Positions 7,589 to 16,559 are shown, counted from the stretch's first letter. The stretch: 64,000 nt of DNA from Shewanella piezotolerans WP3 (GCF_000014885.1 NC_011566.1:248001-312000), one strand, 5' to 3'. Program-made: numbers and translations. The notes: a model not told the origin generated them from the letters alone.

Positions 7589-8623
7589 ATGAGTGCCAAG
7601 AATAATGAAATTCGCAGTAAGCTCGCGTTGTTACAGCTGGCGGAAGAGCTAGGCAGTATTAGCAAAGCCTGCGACATTATGGGCTACAGTCGTGATAGTT
7701 ATTATCGTTTTAAAAAACAGTATGCGACTGCAGGAGAGCGTGGACTTAAGAATTTGTCACGCAAGAAGCCAGCGATAAAAAATAGGGTATCTGCCGAAGT
7801 TGAAGAGCAAGTGATAGAGATCGCTTTAGATTACCCCAACTACGGCCAAGCGAAAGCGGCTGAACTGTTGACTGCGAGAGGTTGTGTGATATCTGCCAGT
7901 GGTGTACGCACTATTTGGGTACGGCATAATCTCGAAACCAAGAAAAGCAGGTTGTTGGCACTCAACGCTAAGTTGAAGCAAGAGGAAGATTGGACACCGT
8001 TGGAGCAGCAACATTTGGAGCAGCTGTATAAGCTGTCACCGGATGAAGCTATGATCGAGTGTTTATTCCCTGGTGATATTTGTGTGCAAGATACCTATGA
8101 TTTAGGTGAGATCACCCCTTTAGGACAGTTATATCAGCACACCTTTGTCGATGGCTATAGTCAATATGCCATTGCCGCCGTTATGACTGATAATAGTTCA
8201 GCCTCAGTCGCCACATTTCTGTCAGAAATCGTTTTACCTTGGTATCGAGACAACCACATTAAGATCAATAGTATTTTGACCGATAGGGGAACCGAGTTTT
8301 CTGGTAGAAAAGGCGTTGCATTTAACCGTGTACTGAGTGAGCAGCAGATTAAGCATATTCAAATGAGGGCGTATAACGGTCCTGTGGTTAATGGTATTGC
8401 TGCAAGATTTCAGACATTTTCCTACAACGAATTCTTTGAGCCATTCCTTAAGGCCAATAAAGTGACCTCTCTACAGCAGCTAAACCAGTATTTTACTGAG
8501 TGGCAGTCGCAATATAACCAGAGTGAGTCGCAGTCGGGAAGATACACCTTAGGCAGAACGGCGGCGGAAGTGCTGAGTTTAAGCCGCCATTTGATCCCAG
8601 TAGAATCGATAGAGAACCGCTAA
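7589..8623 (+). CDS. Transposase-like (IS481/IS3-type rve) protein with degenerate catalytic triad
   Basis: 344 residues. An N-terminal helix-turn-helix (ISKACDIMGYSRDSYYRFKK, residues about 23-42) precedes a second HTH domain (YPNYGQAKAAELLTARG) and an integrase core. The core keeps two catalytic aspartates (VQDTYDLG near 172 and LTDRGTEF near 233), but the usual Glu of the NGxxERF motif is Ala: VNGIAARFQ near 267. No terminal inverted repeats or target duplication are seen; only 44 bases lie before it and 22 after it to the cpxA stop. It therefore looks like a domesticated or dead transposase gene, perhaps acting as a DNA-binding regulator of the transporter upstream, rather than a mobile IS. 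Confidence 0.8.
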   Translation: MSAKNNEIRSKLALLQLAEELGSISKACDIMGYSRDSYYRFKKQYATAGERGLKNLSRKKPAIKNRVSAEVEEQVIEIALDYPNYGQAKAAELLTARGCVISASGVRTIWVRHNLETKKSRLLALNAKLKQEEDWTPLEQQHLEQLYKLSPDEAMIECLFPGDICVQDTYDLGEITPLGQLYQHTFVDGYSQYAIAAVMTDNSSASVATFLSEIVLPWYRDNHIKINSILTDRGTEFSGRKGVAFNRVLSEQQIKHIQMRAYNGPVVNGIAARFQTFSYNEFFEPFLKANKVTSLQQLNQYFTEWQSQYNQSESQSGRYTLGRTAAEVLSLSRHLIPVESIENR

Positions 8624-8640
8624 AAAGAGCTTCTCTATCG
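8607..8640. terminator. Hairpin between convergent genes
   Basis: Perfect 10-base arms CGATAGAGAA / TTCTCTATCG with a 14-base loop spanning the stop codon of the transposase-like gene and the 22-base gap to cpxA. There is no long T-run, so it is a weak or bidirectional terminator candidate. Confidence 0.5.
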
Positions 8641-8645
8641 GTTCG

Positions 8646-10013
8646 CTAGCGCGGCAGGGTGATAGTTACCCTTAAGCCGTTGGGCTGGCAATTGTCGGCT
8701 TTTATTTTCCCCTGATGAGCGGTAATCGCCGCTTCAGCTATCGCTAAGCCTAATCCCCAACCGCCAGACTCTCTGTCACGGGCTGACTGTGGTCGATAGA
8801 AAGGTTTAAAAATAGCCTCTAAGTCAGCTGCATCGGGGATCCCTGGACCATCATCAATAATTTCAAGTTTAAGGCTTTGAGCTGAGGTTGAAGCTTGAAT
8901 TGTGACTTGTGATGATGCATAGCGAATCGCATTGCGCAGTAAGTTCTCTACAGCTCGGGTCAGCGGCCTCGGGTAGATGGGTAGCTGTATCGATTCATCG
9001 ATATCAATGTGGAGGTATTTGTTTTGCTGCTGGGCTTCAAAATCGGCATCATCCAGCACTTGGTTTAACGCTTCAGCGAGTTCTAGATGGCGTTTCGATT
9101 CATTGGCATTAAGCTTTACTCGTGAAAGCTCTAATAGCTCCGCGATCATCTTCTCGAGTTGATCGGCCTCATACTCTATGCGTTCCATTTCTGGCGTTTG
9201 CTGACCTTTTTTACGACTCAGTGCCAATGATAATTTCAGTCTTGTCAGCGGGGTGCGCAGCTCGTGCGAAATATCGCTGATGAGCCGTTGTTGGCTGTTG
9301 ACCATATCTTCTACAGAGTCAGCCATACCGTTAAACGCTTGAGCTAATTGGCCTATCTCATCATTGCGCTTCGCAGTGGCATTGTCGACTCGGCTACTTA
9401 GATCGCCTTTTGCGAGTTCATCAGCGCTGCTTTTAAGCGATCGCAGTGGTTTACCTAGGTGCCAAGCAAATAGTCCGCAGAGTAAACCGGACAGTAAGAT
9501 AGCAATACTCAGGGTTAGTAGCTTGTTGTCAATAAAGAAGAAAAACCAAGGCCGAGGGTGGTGCTCCGGCAGACGGCCATATAGCGCATATTGCTTGCCT
9601 TTGACAGTGAACTCATAAGGACCAAAAAGCAATTCGTCTCTAAACTGATGTTTAATGGGCTTACCAGCTTCGTCAGCTAACAGCATAAAGCGACGTAACG
9701 CTCTGGACGGCTTATGGGAGTTAAGAACGTGTGAGTTTTCATCGACAAGGTAGAGCCTCACCGGGCGGCCGTCGCGCTCTTTGAAACGGCTAAAGCGTTT
9801 TAATCTCTCTGGTTGTAATAATTGCGGCGATTCAATTATTTTATGGGCGATCTTTGATAGCAGTCTCTCGAGGTGAGGCGGCAATTCCGATTGATCATGG
9901 TTCTGTTGCAATAGTGGTAACAGACCGATTAGTGCAATGATAAGCGAGCTACAAAGCCAGAAGCCAAGCAGCAACTTTACGAAAATATTATTGGGGCTCT
10001 TTCTTATCGGCAT
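8646..10013 (-). CDS. cpxA: Envelope stress sensor histidine kinase CpxA
   Basis: 455 residues. A membrane segment at about 13-30, a periplasmic domain to about 165, a second membrane segment (LLTLSIAILLSGLLCGLFAW), then HAMP (LAKGDLSSRVDNATAKRNDE), the dimerisation/phosphoacceptor helix ISDISHELRTPLTRLK (His near 250), and an ATPase domain with the N box (ENLLRNAIRYA), G1 (DDGPGIPD) and G2 (GWGLGLAIAEA). It directly abuts cpxR, and a CpxP/Spy gene with a CpxR box lies just beyond, which makes the CpxA assignment firm. It senses envelope and membrane-protein folding stress and controls CpxR phosphorylation. Confidence 0.9.
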   Translation of the reverse strand: MPIRKSPNNIFVKLLLGFWLCSSLIIALIGLLPLLQQNHDQSELPPHLERLLSKIAHKIIESPQLLQPERLKRFSRFKERDGRPVRLYLVDENSHVLNSHKPSRALRRFMLLADEAGKPIKHQFRDELLFGPYEFTVKGKQYALYGRLPEHHPRPWFFFFIDNKLLTLSIAILLSGLLCGLFAWHLGKPLRSLKSSADELAKGDLSSRVDNATAKRNDEIGQLAQAFNGMADSVEDMVNSQQRLISDISHELRTPLTRLKLSLALSRKKGQQTPEMERIEYEADQLEKMIAELLELSRVKLNANESKRHLELAEALNQVLDDADFEAQQQNKYLHIDIDESIQLPIYPRPLTRAVENLLRNAIRYASSQVTIQASTSAQSLKLEIIDDGPGIPDAADLEAIFKPFYRPQSARDRESGGWGLGLAIAEAAITAHQGKIKADNCQPNGLRVTITLPR

Positions 10014-10697
10014 TTAGGGTAACCAGATGTAGCCTTTACCGCGGATAGTCTTCACCCTTGGGCGTCCATCGATGCGTTCGGGCATTTTTTTACGCAAGTT
10101 AGAAAGGTGCATGTCTAAACTGCGATCAAATGGCATCAGCTTTTTACCTAACACTTTTTCGCTGAGTACCTCTTTGGATGCAAGCTCTCCAGCATGATGT
10201 ACCAGTTCGAAGAGCAAGCTAAATTCGGTTCCTGTAAGCACAATAAGTTGATCTTGGCAGTGAACTTCTTGGCGGGCAGGATCTAATTTGAGATCGCCAA
10301 AAGTCTGTACCGCTTGAGTTTTGTCATCTGTGTGCACATTTGTGCGGCGAATAATCGCACGAATGCGAGCAACAAGTTCACGGTCGTTGAACGGTTTTGG
10401 CAAATAATCATCTGCACCAATTTCAAGGCCAACCACCCTATCTATTTCATCACCGCGGGCGGTTAACATCAGCACTGGGGTTTGTTTTTTAGTGCGTAGT
10501 GCACGTAATACTTCAAAACCATTTAGCTTTGGTAGCATCACATCTAACAAGATAAGGTCAAACGATTGCTCAACGGCAAGATCGAGCCCTACCTGTCCAT
10601 CATGGGCTAACGTTAGTTCAAATCCTTCAAGCTCTAATAGCTGCGCTAGCAATTCTGAAAGACCTAAATCATCATCTATCAACAATATACGGCTCAT
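10014..10697 (-). CDS. cpxR: Response regulator CpxR
   Basis: 227 residues of OmpR/PhoB type. The receiver domain has DDD near residue 8, the phosphoacceptor Asp in LILLDVMLPKLNG near 52, Thr in MLTARGD and Lys in YLPKPF. The winged-helix domain ends with VKTIRGKGYIWLP. It is the first gene of the cpxRA operon, with cpxA starting right after its stop codon. The CpxR box in the divergent promoter region indicates autoregulation. Targets are expected to be envelope quality-control genes, beginning with cpxP across the intergenic region. Confidence 0.92.
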   Translation of the reverse strand: MSRILLIDDDLGLSELLAQLLELEGFELTLAHDGQVGLDLAVEQSFDLILLDVMLPKLNGFEVLRALRTKKQTPVLMLTARGDEIDRVVGLEIGADDYLPKPFNDRELVARIRAIIRRTNVHTDDKTQAVQTFGDLKLDPARQEVHCQDQLIVLTGTEFSLLFELVHHAGELASKEVLSEKVLGKKLMPFDRSLDMHLSNLRKKMPERIDGRPRVKTIRGKGYIWLP

Positions 10698-10811
10698 GTT
10701 AACCCTTTTTAGCTGTCTTAATATTTGGAGTATACCTTGTTTGGTGTCAATTGCAGTTTAGGAGTGTAATTGAACGTAAAGATAGCCACTGACATGATTA
10801 GTTGCAGTAGC

Positions 10812-10826
10812 TTTACAGTGTTTTAC
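10812..10826 (-). promoter_or_regulatory. CpxR box
   Basis: On the minus strand the sequence is GTAAA-ACACT-GTAAA, an exact match to the CpxR consensus GTAAA-N5-GTAAA. It lies 115 bases from the cpxR start and 100 bases from the cpxP start, in the 228-base divergent region, and can serve both promoters. Confidence 0.85.
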
Positions 10827-10925
10827 GCAAGCTAAACCCTCACTTACATTGCAATCGTTACACTGGGAACCGTCAAATACAGCTTAGTAATTCTAAGCTA
10901 AGTTAAACCTAAAGAGGCTACCATT

Positions 10926-11411
10926 ATGAAAAACAATACATTGAAAGCAAGTTTGCTCGCCATAGTGGCTGGCACGACATTATTGACTGCAGGCGTTTAT
11001 GCCGCTGATGATGCTAAAGATTCTAATGAAGGTCATGGTAAACATGGCTATCACCAGATGAAAGGTGAGCGCGGTGGTCATCATGATATGCGTAAAATGT
11101 TCCGTGGTTTAGATTTAACGGATGAGCAAAAGAGTGAGCTAAAGGCATTGTTTCTGGCTCACCGCGATGAGATGAAGCAAAACCGTCCATCAAAAGAGGA
11201 AAGAGCAACGCAAAAAGAGCAGATGTTAAGCTTTATTACGACAAGCAATTTTAGTGAAGATGACGTAAGACAAGCATTGGCGGCTAAGCAAGAAGCTCGT
11301 CAGCAAAAAGCTGTGGATATCCTAAAGCTGCAAAACCAAGCGTATCAATTATTGACGCCTGAGCAGCAGGAGAAGTTTAAAGAACGTTTTGCTAAGCGCC
11401 ATAATAGATAA
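10926..11411 (+). CDS. cpxP: Periplasmic CpxP/Spy family chaperone-like protein
   Basis: 161 residues with a signal peptide cleaved after about residue 26 (...TAGVYAA). The mature part is His/Lys/Gln-rich (GKHGYHQMKGERGGHHDM), which could bind metal, and carries both LTxxQ motifs of the family: LTDEQKSEL near 62 and LTPEQQEKF near 145. CpxP binds the CpxA sensor domain and helps degrade misfolded proteins; Spy is a close relative with chaperone activity. The position opposite cpxRA and the shared CpxR box favour CpxP. An intrinsic terminator follows and fieF comes next, as in E. coli. Confidence 0.88.
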   Translation: MKNNTLKASLLAIVAGTTLLTAGVYAADDAKDSNEGHGKHGYHQMKGERGGHHDMRKMFRGLDLTDEQKSELKALFLAHRDEMKQNRPSKEERATQKEQMLSFITTSNFSEDDVRQALAAKQEARQQKAVDILKLQNQAYQLLTPEQQEKFKERFAKRHNR

Positions 11412-11469
11412 TCTATAATACAAATTGCTATGAGTTAATTACTTTTCTCTATTAAAGCGATTGTATTAA

Positions 11470-11506
11470 CTTGGGAGAAGTCATCAGATTTTCTCCCAAG
11501 TTTGTT
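11470..11506 (+). terminator. Rho-independent terminator after cpxP
   Basis: Perfect arms CTTGGGAGAA (11470-11479) and TTCTCCCAAG (11491-11500), an 11-base loop, then TTTGTT. Confidence 0.75.
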
Positions 11507-11554
11507 ATAAACTTAAAGTCTGTAATTCCCTTACTGTATTAGTAAACAGACTTT

Positions 11555-12424
11555 ATGAATGATACTTCCCAATATGATTTCTGGGTTAAGCTGGCTAGCC
11601 GCGCGGCGGTAGCAACAGCTTTAACCCTTATCGTTATCAAACTCGCTGCATGGATGTACTCGGGCTCAGCCAGTATGCTGGCATCTTTAACGGATTCTTT
11701 TGCCGATGCATTAGCTTCTATCGTTAACTTTATTGCCATTCGCTATGCCATTGTGCCAGCAGATCAAGATCACCGTTATGGCCATGGAAAAGCAGAGCCA
11801 TTAGCGGCACTCGCCCAATCTGCTTTTATTTTAGGGTCGGCATTTCTATTATTTTTTCATGGTGGAGAGCGCTTAGTTAATCCCGTTGAGGTTAAGCACG
11901 CGACTTTAGGTGTGATCGTTTCCATTATTGCGATAGTCCTGACCTTTGCGTTGGTGGTTTTGCAAAAAAGGGCACTGGCTGCCACCTCTAGTACAGTGGT
12001 TGAAGCCGATGCTTTGCATTACAAATCCGATCTATTTTTAAATGCTGCAGTATTACTTGCCTTAGTGTTGTCGCAATATGGCTGGTGGTGGGCTGATGGT
12101 CTATTTGCTGTGTTGATTGCCTTGTTTATTGGCCAGCAAGCGGTAGGGCTTGCATATCGCTCTGTGCAGTCTTTGCTTGATAGAGAGCTTGATGATGAAA
12201 CTCGAAATAAAATCACCCAAATTGCCATTAACGATCCGCAAGTGAAAGGTATTCACGATTTAAGAACCAGAGAGTCCGGCAAAACAATGTTTATCCAGTT
12301 TCACCTTGAGTTAGACGGAACGCTAAATCTGAATCAGGCCCACAGCATTGCAGTGGAAACTTCTATTCGTATCCGGCAAGAGTTTACCGATGCTGAGGTG
12401 ATTATTCACCAAGACCCCGTATGA
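11555..12424 (+). CDS. fieF: Cation-efflux pump FieF (CDF family)
   Basis: 289 residues with six membrane segments. The metal-site residues of FieF/YiiP are visible: LTDSFADALAS near residue 45 (the two Asp of the transport site) and DALHYKSDLF near 150 (His and Asp of the same site). A C-terminal cytoplasmic domain with HDLRTRESGKTMFIQFH completes the family layout. It exports Zn(II)/Fe(II) in exchange for protons. The order cpxRA / cpxP - fieF is conserved with enterobacteria. The ribosome site before the ATG is weak. Confidence 0.92.
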   Translation: MNDTSQYDFWVKLASRAAVATALTLIVIKLAAWMYSGSASMLASLTDSFADALASIVNFIAIRYAIVPADQDHRYGHGKAEPLAALAQSAFILGSAFLLFFHGGERLVNPVEVKHATLGVIVSIIAIVLTFALVVLQKRALAATSSTVVEADALHYKSDLFLNAAVLLALVLSQYGWWWADGLFAVLIALFIGQQAVGLAYRSVQSLLDRELDDETRNKITQIAINDPQVKGIHDLRTRESGKTMFIQFHLELDGTLNLNQAHSIAVETSIRIRQEFTDAEVIIHQDPV

Positions 12425-12597
12425 AATGAGAGTTTTTAATGTTTGATTGGTAGGTTTAATGCTGGATTAATGTTGTAGTGGTGCTGGCCTGCGGTTAACT
12501 AAAGGTAATAAAAATAATTATTTACGCATAATTGTCGCAATTTGTATCGTTGATATGCTAATTTTCTTTGCATCAAAACAGATGTAGGAAATTAATC

Positions 12598-13152
12598 ATG
12601 AAAAAATTATCAATTGTAGCGTTAGCCGTGCTTAGCTTAACCGCTTCTGCTTATGCTTCTGCAGAGACGGATCGTGTTGGTGCATACGTAGGGGGGCAAA
12701 TTGGTGCCTTTTCAGCAGATGTTGAAGGTGATTCAGAATCAGGTCAAAGCTATGGTGCTTACGGTGGCTATAACTTTAACGAATGGTTTGGCCTAGAAGG
12801 TACTATCTACCTTACTAACGATTTTGTTGATAATGAATATGCCAGTGTCAATGCGGCATCATTTAGTGTCGCACCTAAATTTACCTTAGTCCTTAATGAT
12901 ACTTTTTCTCTTTACGGTAAAATTGGCTTAGCGTCTGTCGCAGTTGTTACAGATACTTTCATCCGTGATGTTGATTACCAAGGTTTTGGTTTAACTGTTG
13001 GCGCGGGGGTTAACGCTGCAGTAACTGACAAGCTTAATATCCGTTTGGGGTATGACTTTACCTCTGCGGAACTTGATTCAGACGATTTTGGCGCACAAGA
13101 TATTGATATGGATCTGTCAAACGTTACCTTAGGTATGCATTACCAGTTCTAA
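12598..13152 (+). CDS. OmpA-like beta-barrel outer membrane protein, copy 1
   Basis: 184 residues from the ATG at 12598, chosen because it begins MKKLSIVALAVLSLTASAYA (a complete signal peptide) and follows TGTAGGAA; an upstream in-frame start would add ten residues before the signal. The mature protein is a small barrel: DRVGAYVGGQIGAFSADV, SYGAYGGYNFNEWFGLEG, FSLYGKIGLAS, LNIRLGYDF and the terminal LGMHYQF with C-terminal Phe. It belongs to the OmpA-like porin/opacity superfamily (OMP_b-brl); ligand unknown. It is a close paralogue of the next gene, with conserved loops and divergent residues around 80-90 and 120-130. Confidence 0.85.
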   Translation: MKKLSIVALAVLSLTASAYASAETDRVGAYVGGQIGAFSADVEGDSESGQSYGAYGGYNFNEWFGLEGTIYLTNDFVDNEYASVNAASFSVAPKFTLVLNDTFSLYGKIGLASVAVVTDTFIRDVDYQGFGLTVGAGVNAAVTDKLNIRLGYDFTSAELDSDDFGAQDIDMDLSNVTLGMHYQF

Positions 13153-13175
13153 AAAATACTGCAGTAAATTCTAAT

Positions 13176-13203
13176 AAAAGGATATCGATTGATATCCTTT
13201 TTC
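13176..13203 (+). terminator. Rho-independent terminator after barrel copy 1
   Basis: AAAAGGATATC / GATATCCTTTT arms with a GATT loop. Its stem is nearly identical to the terminator after copy 2. Confidence 0.85.
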
Positions 13204-13445
13204 GTATGTTTTTCCCGTCCTAATTCACGTGGACACTTTTTCAGGACTAATCACTAGAAGTATTAATTCTATGAGCAACGAATAAATAGGGTTACTACAA
13301 ACAAGCATTTTTGTATCTAAGCTCTGAATAAAAGTGAAAAATTGTTATTAAGTTGAGAGTTTCTAATCATTAAAGTTTAATATTATCAAGGTAGTAAGAT
13401 TTGTGATAGTTTCCGAGCCTCACAAAACGATGTAAGGGAATCATC

Positions 13446-14000
13446 ATGAACAAATTATCAATTGTGGCATTAACCGTTTTAGGGTTAATAGCTTCAAATG
13501 CTGCTTTAGCTGAGACGGATCGTGTTGGAGCGTATGCTGGTGGTCAAATTGGTGCTTTTTCTGCAGACTTAGAAGGCGGTTCAGAATCAGGCCAAAGCTA
13601 TGGAGCCTACGGCGGTTATAACTTCAATGAGTGGTTTGGCTTAGAAGGCGCACTTTACCTTACTAATGACTTCATCGACGAGGGGGAAGCAACGGCTAAT
13701 GCGCTTTCATTCTCTGCCGCGCCTAAATTTACATGGGTGATCAACGATACCTTTTCTCTGTACGGTAAAGTGGGTATTGCATCTGCAGCGATTGTTATTG
13801 AAAGTGCGTTACCAGATATCGATTACACTGGTGTTGGCTTGACCTACGGCGCAGGTGTTAATGCTGCGATAACTGAAAAGTTAACTGTCCGCTTAGGCTA
13901 TGACTTTATGTCTGCGACACTGGAATCCGATGATTTCGACTTGCCTGATGCTGATGTTGAATTTTCTAATGTCACCCTAGGTATGCATTACCAGTTTTAA
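13446..14000 (+). CDS. OmpA-like beta-barrel outer membrane protein, copy 2
   Basis: 184 residues with a signal peptide (MNKLSIVALTVLGLIASNAALA). Most strands match copy 1 exactly: DRVGAY.GGQIGAFSAD, ESGQSYGAYGGYNFNEWF and NVTLGMHYQF. Differences gather in the surface-loop regions, as expected after duplication. The ribosome site (GATGTAAGGGAATCATCATG) resembles that of copy 1. The 13204-13445 gap holds an AT-rich promoter region of its own and no other gene, so the two are separately transcribed. Confidence 0.85.
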   Translation: MNKLSIVALTVLGLIASNAALAETDRVGAYAGGQIGAFSADLEGGSESGQSYGAYGGYNFNEWFGLEGALYLTNDFIDEGEATANALSFSAAPKFTWVINDTFSLYGKVGIASAAIVIESALPDIDYTGVGLTYGAGVNAAITEKLTVRLGYDFMSATLESDDFDLPDADVEFSNVTLGMHYQF

Positions 14001-14023
14001 TCATTACTGCTGTCAGTTGTAAT

Positions 14024-14053
14024 AAAAAGGATATCGCTTGATATCCTTTTTTT
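14024..14053 (+). terminator. Rho-independent terminator after barrel copy 2
   Basis: AAAAAGGATATC / GATATCCTTTTT with a GCTT loop and T-run. With A-runs on the opposite strand it can also stop ntrC transcription arriving from the right. Confidence 0.85.
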
Positions 14054-14069
14054 GTTTCTTGCGCAGGGG

Positions 14070-15479
14070 TTACTCCATTGCCAGCTCTTTAAGCTTTCGG
14101 GTTAACGTATTACGTCCCCAACCTAGGCGTTTGGCCGCTTCTTGTTTATGGCCATTGGTGTGTTTGAGTGCCGTTTCTAACAAGATGCGCTCAAAGGCTG
14201 GCTGAACTTCAGTTAATAGGTCACTTTCTCCATCGGCTAAGCGTTGGTCTATCCACTGCTTGAGCGCTGCCTGCCAATCATTATTGTTGCTGCTTTCATC
14301 AATAGATATGCTGGTTTCTTGCAGTAATTCGGGTGGTAAGTCTTGCGGTAAGATCTCTTGTCCTGATGCCATTACCGTTAGCCAGCGGCAAGTATTCTCT
14401 AGTTGACGCACGTTACCCGGCCAAGGCAAAGTTGCTAGCTTATTGGCCGTTTCTTTAGTCAATGTTTTGGGGTCAACATCGATCTCTTTTGCTGCAATGG
14501 CTAAAAAATGGCGAGCCAGTTGCGCAATATCTTCTCGTCGTTGCGATAAAGGCGGTAGGTGTACTCGAATAACATTGAGTCGATGGAACAGATCCTCCCG
14601 AAATTCGCCTTGTTGTACCAGTAACTCTAGATTTTGATGGGTTGCAGCGATAATTCTGACATCGACTTGCACTGGCGAGTGGCCACCCACTCGGTAAAAC
14701 TGCCCATCAGCTAGCACCCTGAGTAAACGTGTTTGCACATCTAGTGGCATATCACCTATTTCATCGAGAAACAGCGTGCCGCCATTAGCCTGTTCAAATC
14801 GACCTTGGCGCACGCTACCTGCGCCAGTAAAGGCGCCTTTCTCATGACCAAAAAGCTCAGATTCAATTAGGTCTTTGGGAATAGCTGCCATGTTGATGGC
14901 AATAAAAGATCCGTCTTTTCTCGGGCTGTGTTTATGCAGCGCGCTAGCGACCAGTTCTTTACCGGTACCTGATTGGCCGTTAATCAATACGCTAATGGAT
15001 GAGCGAGACAAGCGGCCAATGGCTCTAAATACTTCCTGCATCGCAGGAGCTTCGCCAATGATTTCTGGTGTGGCAATAACTGGTTCCAATGCAGTATTGC
15101 TACTATTTTGTTCGTTAGCATGTGTTATAGCACGCTCAACCAAGGAGATGGCTTCATCAATATCAAACGGTTTTGGCAGGTATTCAAATGCGCCGGCTTG
15201 GTAGGCGCTAACAGCGCTATCAAGATCAGAGTGTGCCGTCATAATGATAACGGGAATATGCGGATAGTGGTTTTGCAAGCGCTCTAATAAAGTTAATCCG
15301 TCGGTGCCTGGCATACGAATATCAGACACGATGACTTTGGGCTGTGCCATTTCTAAGGCGTCCCATAGCGACTCTGCAGCAGCAAAACTGGCGCTGCTTA
15401 AGTTGGCACTTTTGAGCGACTTTTCAAGTACCCAGCGAATAGAGCTATCATCGTCGAGGACCCACACTTGTTCTGTCAT
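14070..15479 (-). CDS. glnG: Nitrogen regulation response regulator NtrC
   Basis: 469 residues. Receiver domain with the phosphoacceptor Asp in VIVSDIRMPGTDG near 54; sigma-54 AAA+ domain with Walker A (INGQSGTGKE), the GAFTGA loop (HEKGAFTGA) that contacts sigma-54, and Walker B (GGTLFLDEIGD); C-terminal Fis-type HTH (QEAAKRLGWGRNTLTRKLK). Phosphorylated NtrC activates sigma-54 promoters under nitrogen limitation, here evidently including glnA at 33 kb. It starts 17 bases after ntrB and is cotranscribed with it. Confidence 0.95.
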   Translation of the reverse strand: MTEQVWVLDDDSSIRWVLEKSLKSANLSSASFAAAESLWDALEMAQPKVIVSDIRMPGTDGLTLLERLQNHYPHIPVIIMTAHSDLDSAVSAYQAGAFEYLPKPFDIDEAISLVERAITHANEQNSSNTALEPVIATPEIIGEAPAMQEVFRAIGRLSRSSISVLINGQSGTGKELVASALHKHSPRKDGSFIAINMAAIPKDLIESELFGHEKGAFTGAGSVRQGRFEQANGGTLFLDEIGDMPLDVQTRLLRVLADGQFYRVGGHSPVQVDVRIIAATHQNLELLVQQGEFREDLFHRLNVIRVHLPPLSQRREDIAQLARHFLAIAAKEIDVDPKTLTKETANKLATLPWPGNVRQLENTCRWLTVMASGQEILPQDLPPELLQETSISIDESSNNNDWQAALKQWIDQRLADGESDLLTEVQPAFERILLETALKHTNGHKQEAAKRLGWGRNTLTRKLKELAME

Positions 15480-15496
15480 GTTTATATCTTCCTCAA

Positions 15497-16537
15497 TTAG
15501 CTATTGATGGGTAAGGTAATGGTGAAAGCGGTACGACCGATAGATGAGTCACAATCAATGCGGCCGCCGTGTAGTCGGGCAAAATTATGGGCAATAGATA
15601 AGCCTAAACCTGAGCCTTGTTCACGGCCGGTTACCATAGGGTAAAATAATGTATCCATGAGCTCGGGGTTAATGCCTGGACCGTCATCAATAACGGATAG
15701 CATCAGTACCAATTTATGCCGCTGGGTGCCAATGGTGACTTGATGCTGAGTGCGGGTTTTTATGCGAATATTCCCGCCTGCTTTGTCGAGTGCTTGTACC
15801 GCATTTTGCACAATATTAAGCAAAGCTTGCTGTAACTGCTCGGGATCCATTTCGATATCGGGGATCGAGGGATCATAATCTTGGGTTAGGTTAATATTTT
15901 TCGGCAGTGTTAGATTGACCAACTGCAATACTTTATGTACCACTTCATGAATATTATAGAGGCTGTGTTGAGTCGGTTTTTGCGGGCCTAACAACCGGTC
16001 AACAAGGCCTCGTAGGCGATCTGCTTGCTCAATAATAAGATCGGTAAACTCATTGAGTTCAGGCTCTTTAAGCTCTCGTGATAATAGTTGCGCGGCGCCT
16101 CGTAACCCTCCAAGCGGATTCTTGATCTCATGAGCAAGGTTTCTCACCAAAAATTGTGCCGCTTGTTGCTGGGCATCTTGAGTGAGTTGCTGATGGATAC
16201 GTCGTTGCTGATCGACCTGTCTCAGCTCTAGTAACGCTTGTCTATTTTCTTGTTCAATTGGAGTTAAGGTGACATCAACAGTATGCTGCTGGCCATCGAG
16301 GGTGACCAATGACACTGTGTTAACCGTTAAGCCTTGATTATCCCGAATAGCGAGTTGTAAAACAGCTAGATCGACTGCCAAGGTTTGGTAATGGTGGGGG
16401 AAACTAAGTTCAAGTAATTTGTTGTTACTCACTCCTAGCAATTGCTCTGTAGCTACATTGGTATAAAGCAACTCTAGCTCATCATTTATGACCAGCACCG
16501 CAGTGACTAAGTGGTTGAGCAATAAACCTGTATCCAT
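15497..16537 (-). CDS. glnL: Nitrogen regulation sensor kinase NtrB
   Basis: 346 residues, cytoplasmic, no membrane segments. A PAS domain (residues 5-120) precedes the phosphoacceptor region LVRNLAHEIKNPLGGLRG (His near 140) and the ATPase domain (NIVQNAVQALDK, DDGPGINPEL, GSGLGLSIAHNFA). It phosphorylates or dephosphorylates NtrC according to PII status. The start at 16537 lies just downstream of a cluster of NtrC sites, so the pair is expected to be repressed or autoregulated by NtrC. Confidence 0.95.
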   Translation of the reverse strand: MDTGLLLNHLVTAVLVINDELELLYTNVATEQLLGVSNNKLLELSFPHHYQTLAVDLAVLQLAIRDNQGLTVNTVSLVTLDGQQHTVDVTLTPIEQENRQALLELRQVDQQRRIHQQLTQDAQQQAAQFLVRNLAHEIKNPLGGLRGAAQLLSRELKEPELNEFTDLIIEQADRLRGLVDRLLGPQKPTQHSLYNIHEVVHKVLQLVNLTLPKNINLTQDYDPSIPDIEMDPEQLQQALLNIVQNAVQALDKAGGNIRIKTRTQHQVTIGTQRHKLVLMLSVIDDGPGINPELMDTLFYPMVTGREQGSGLGLSIAHNFARLHGGRIDCDSSIGRTAFTITLPINS

Positions 16538-16559
16538 CTACGACTCCACCTTATTTAGT

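Noticed and set aside
7589..8623. Active insertion sequence
   Set aside because: Catalytic Glu replaced by Ala, no terminal inverted repeats or target duplication, tightly packed between genes.
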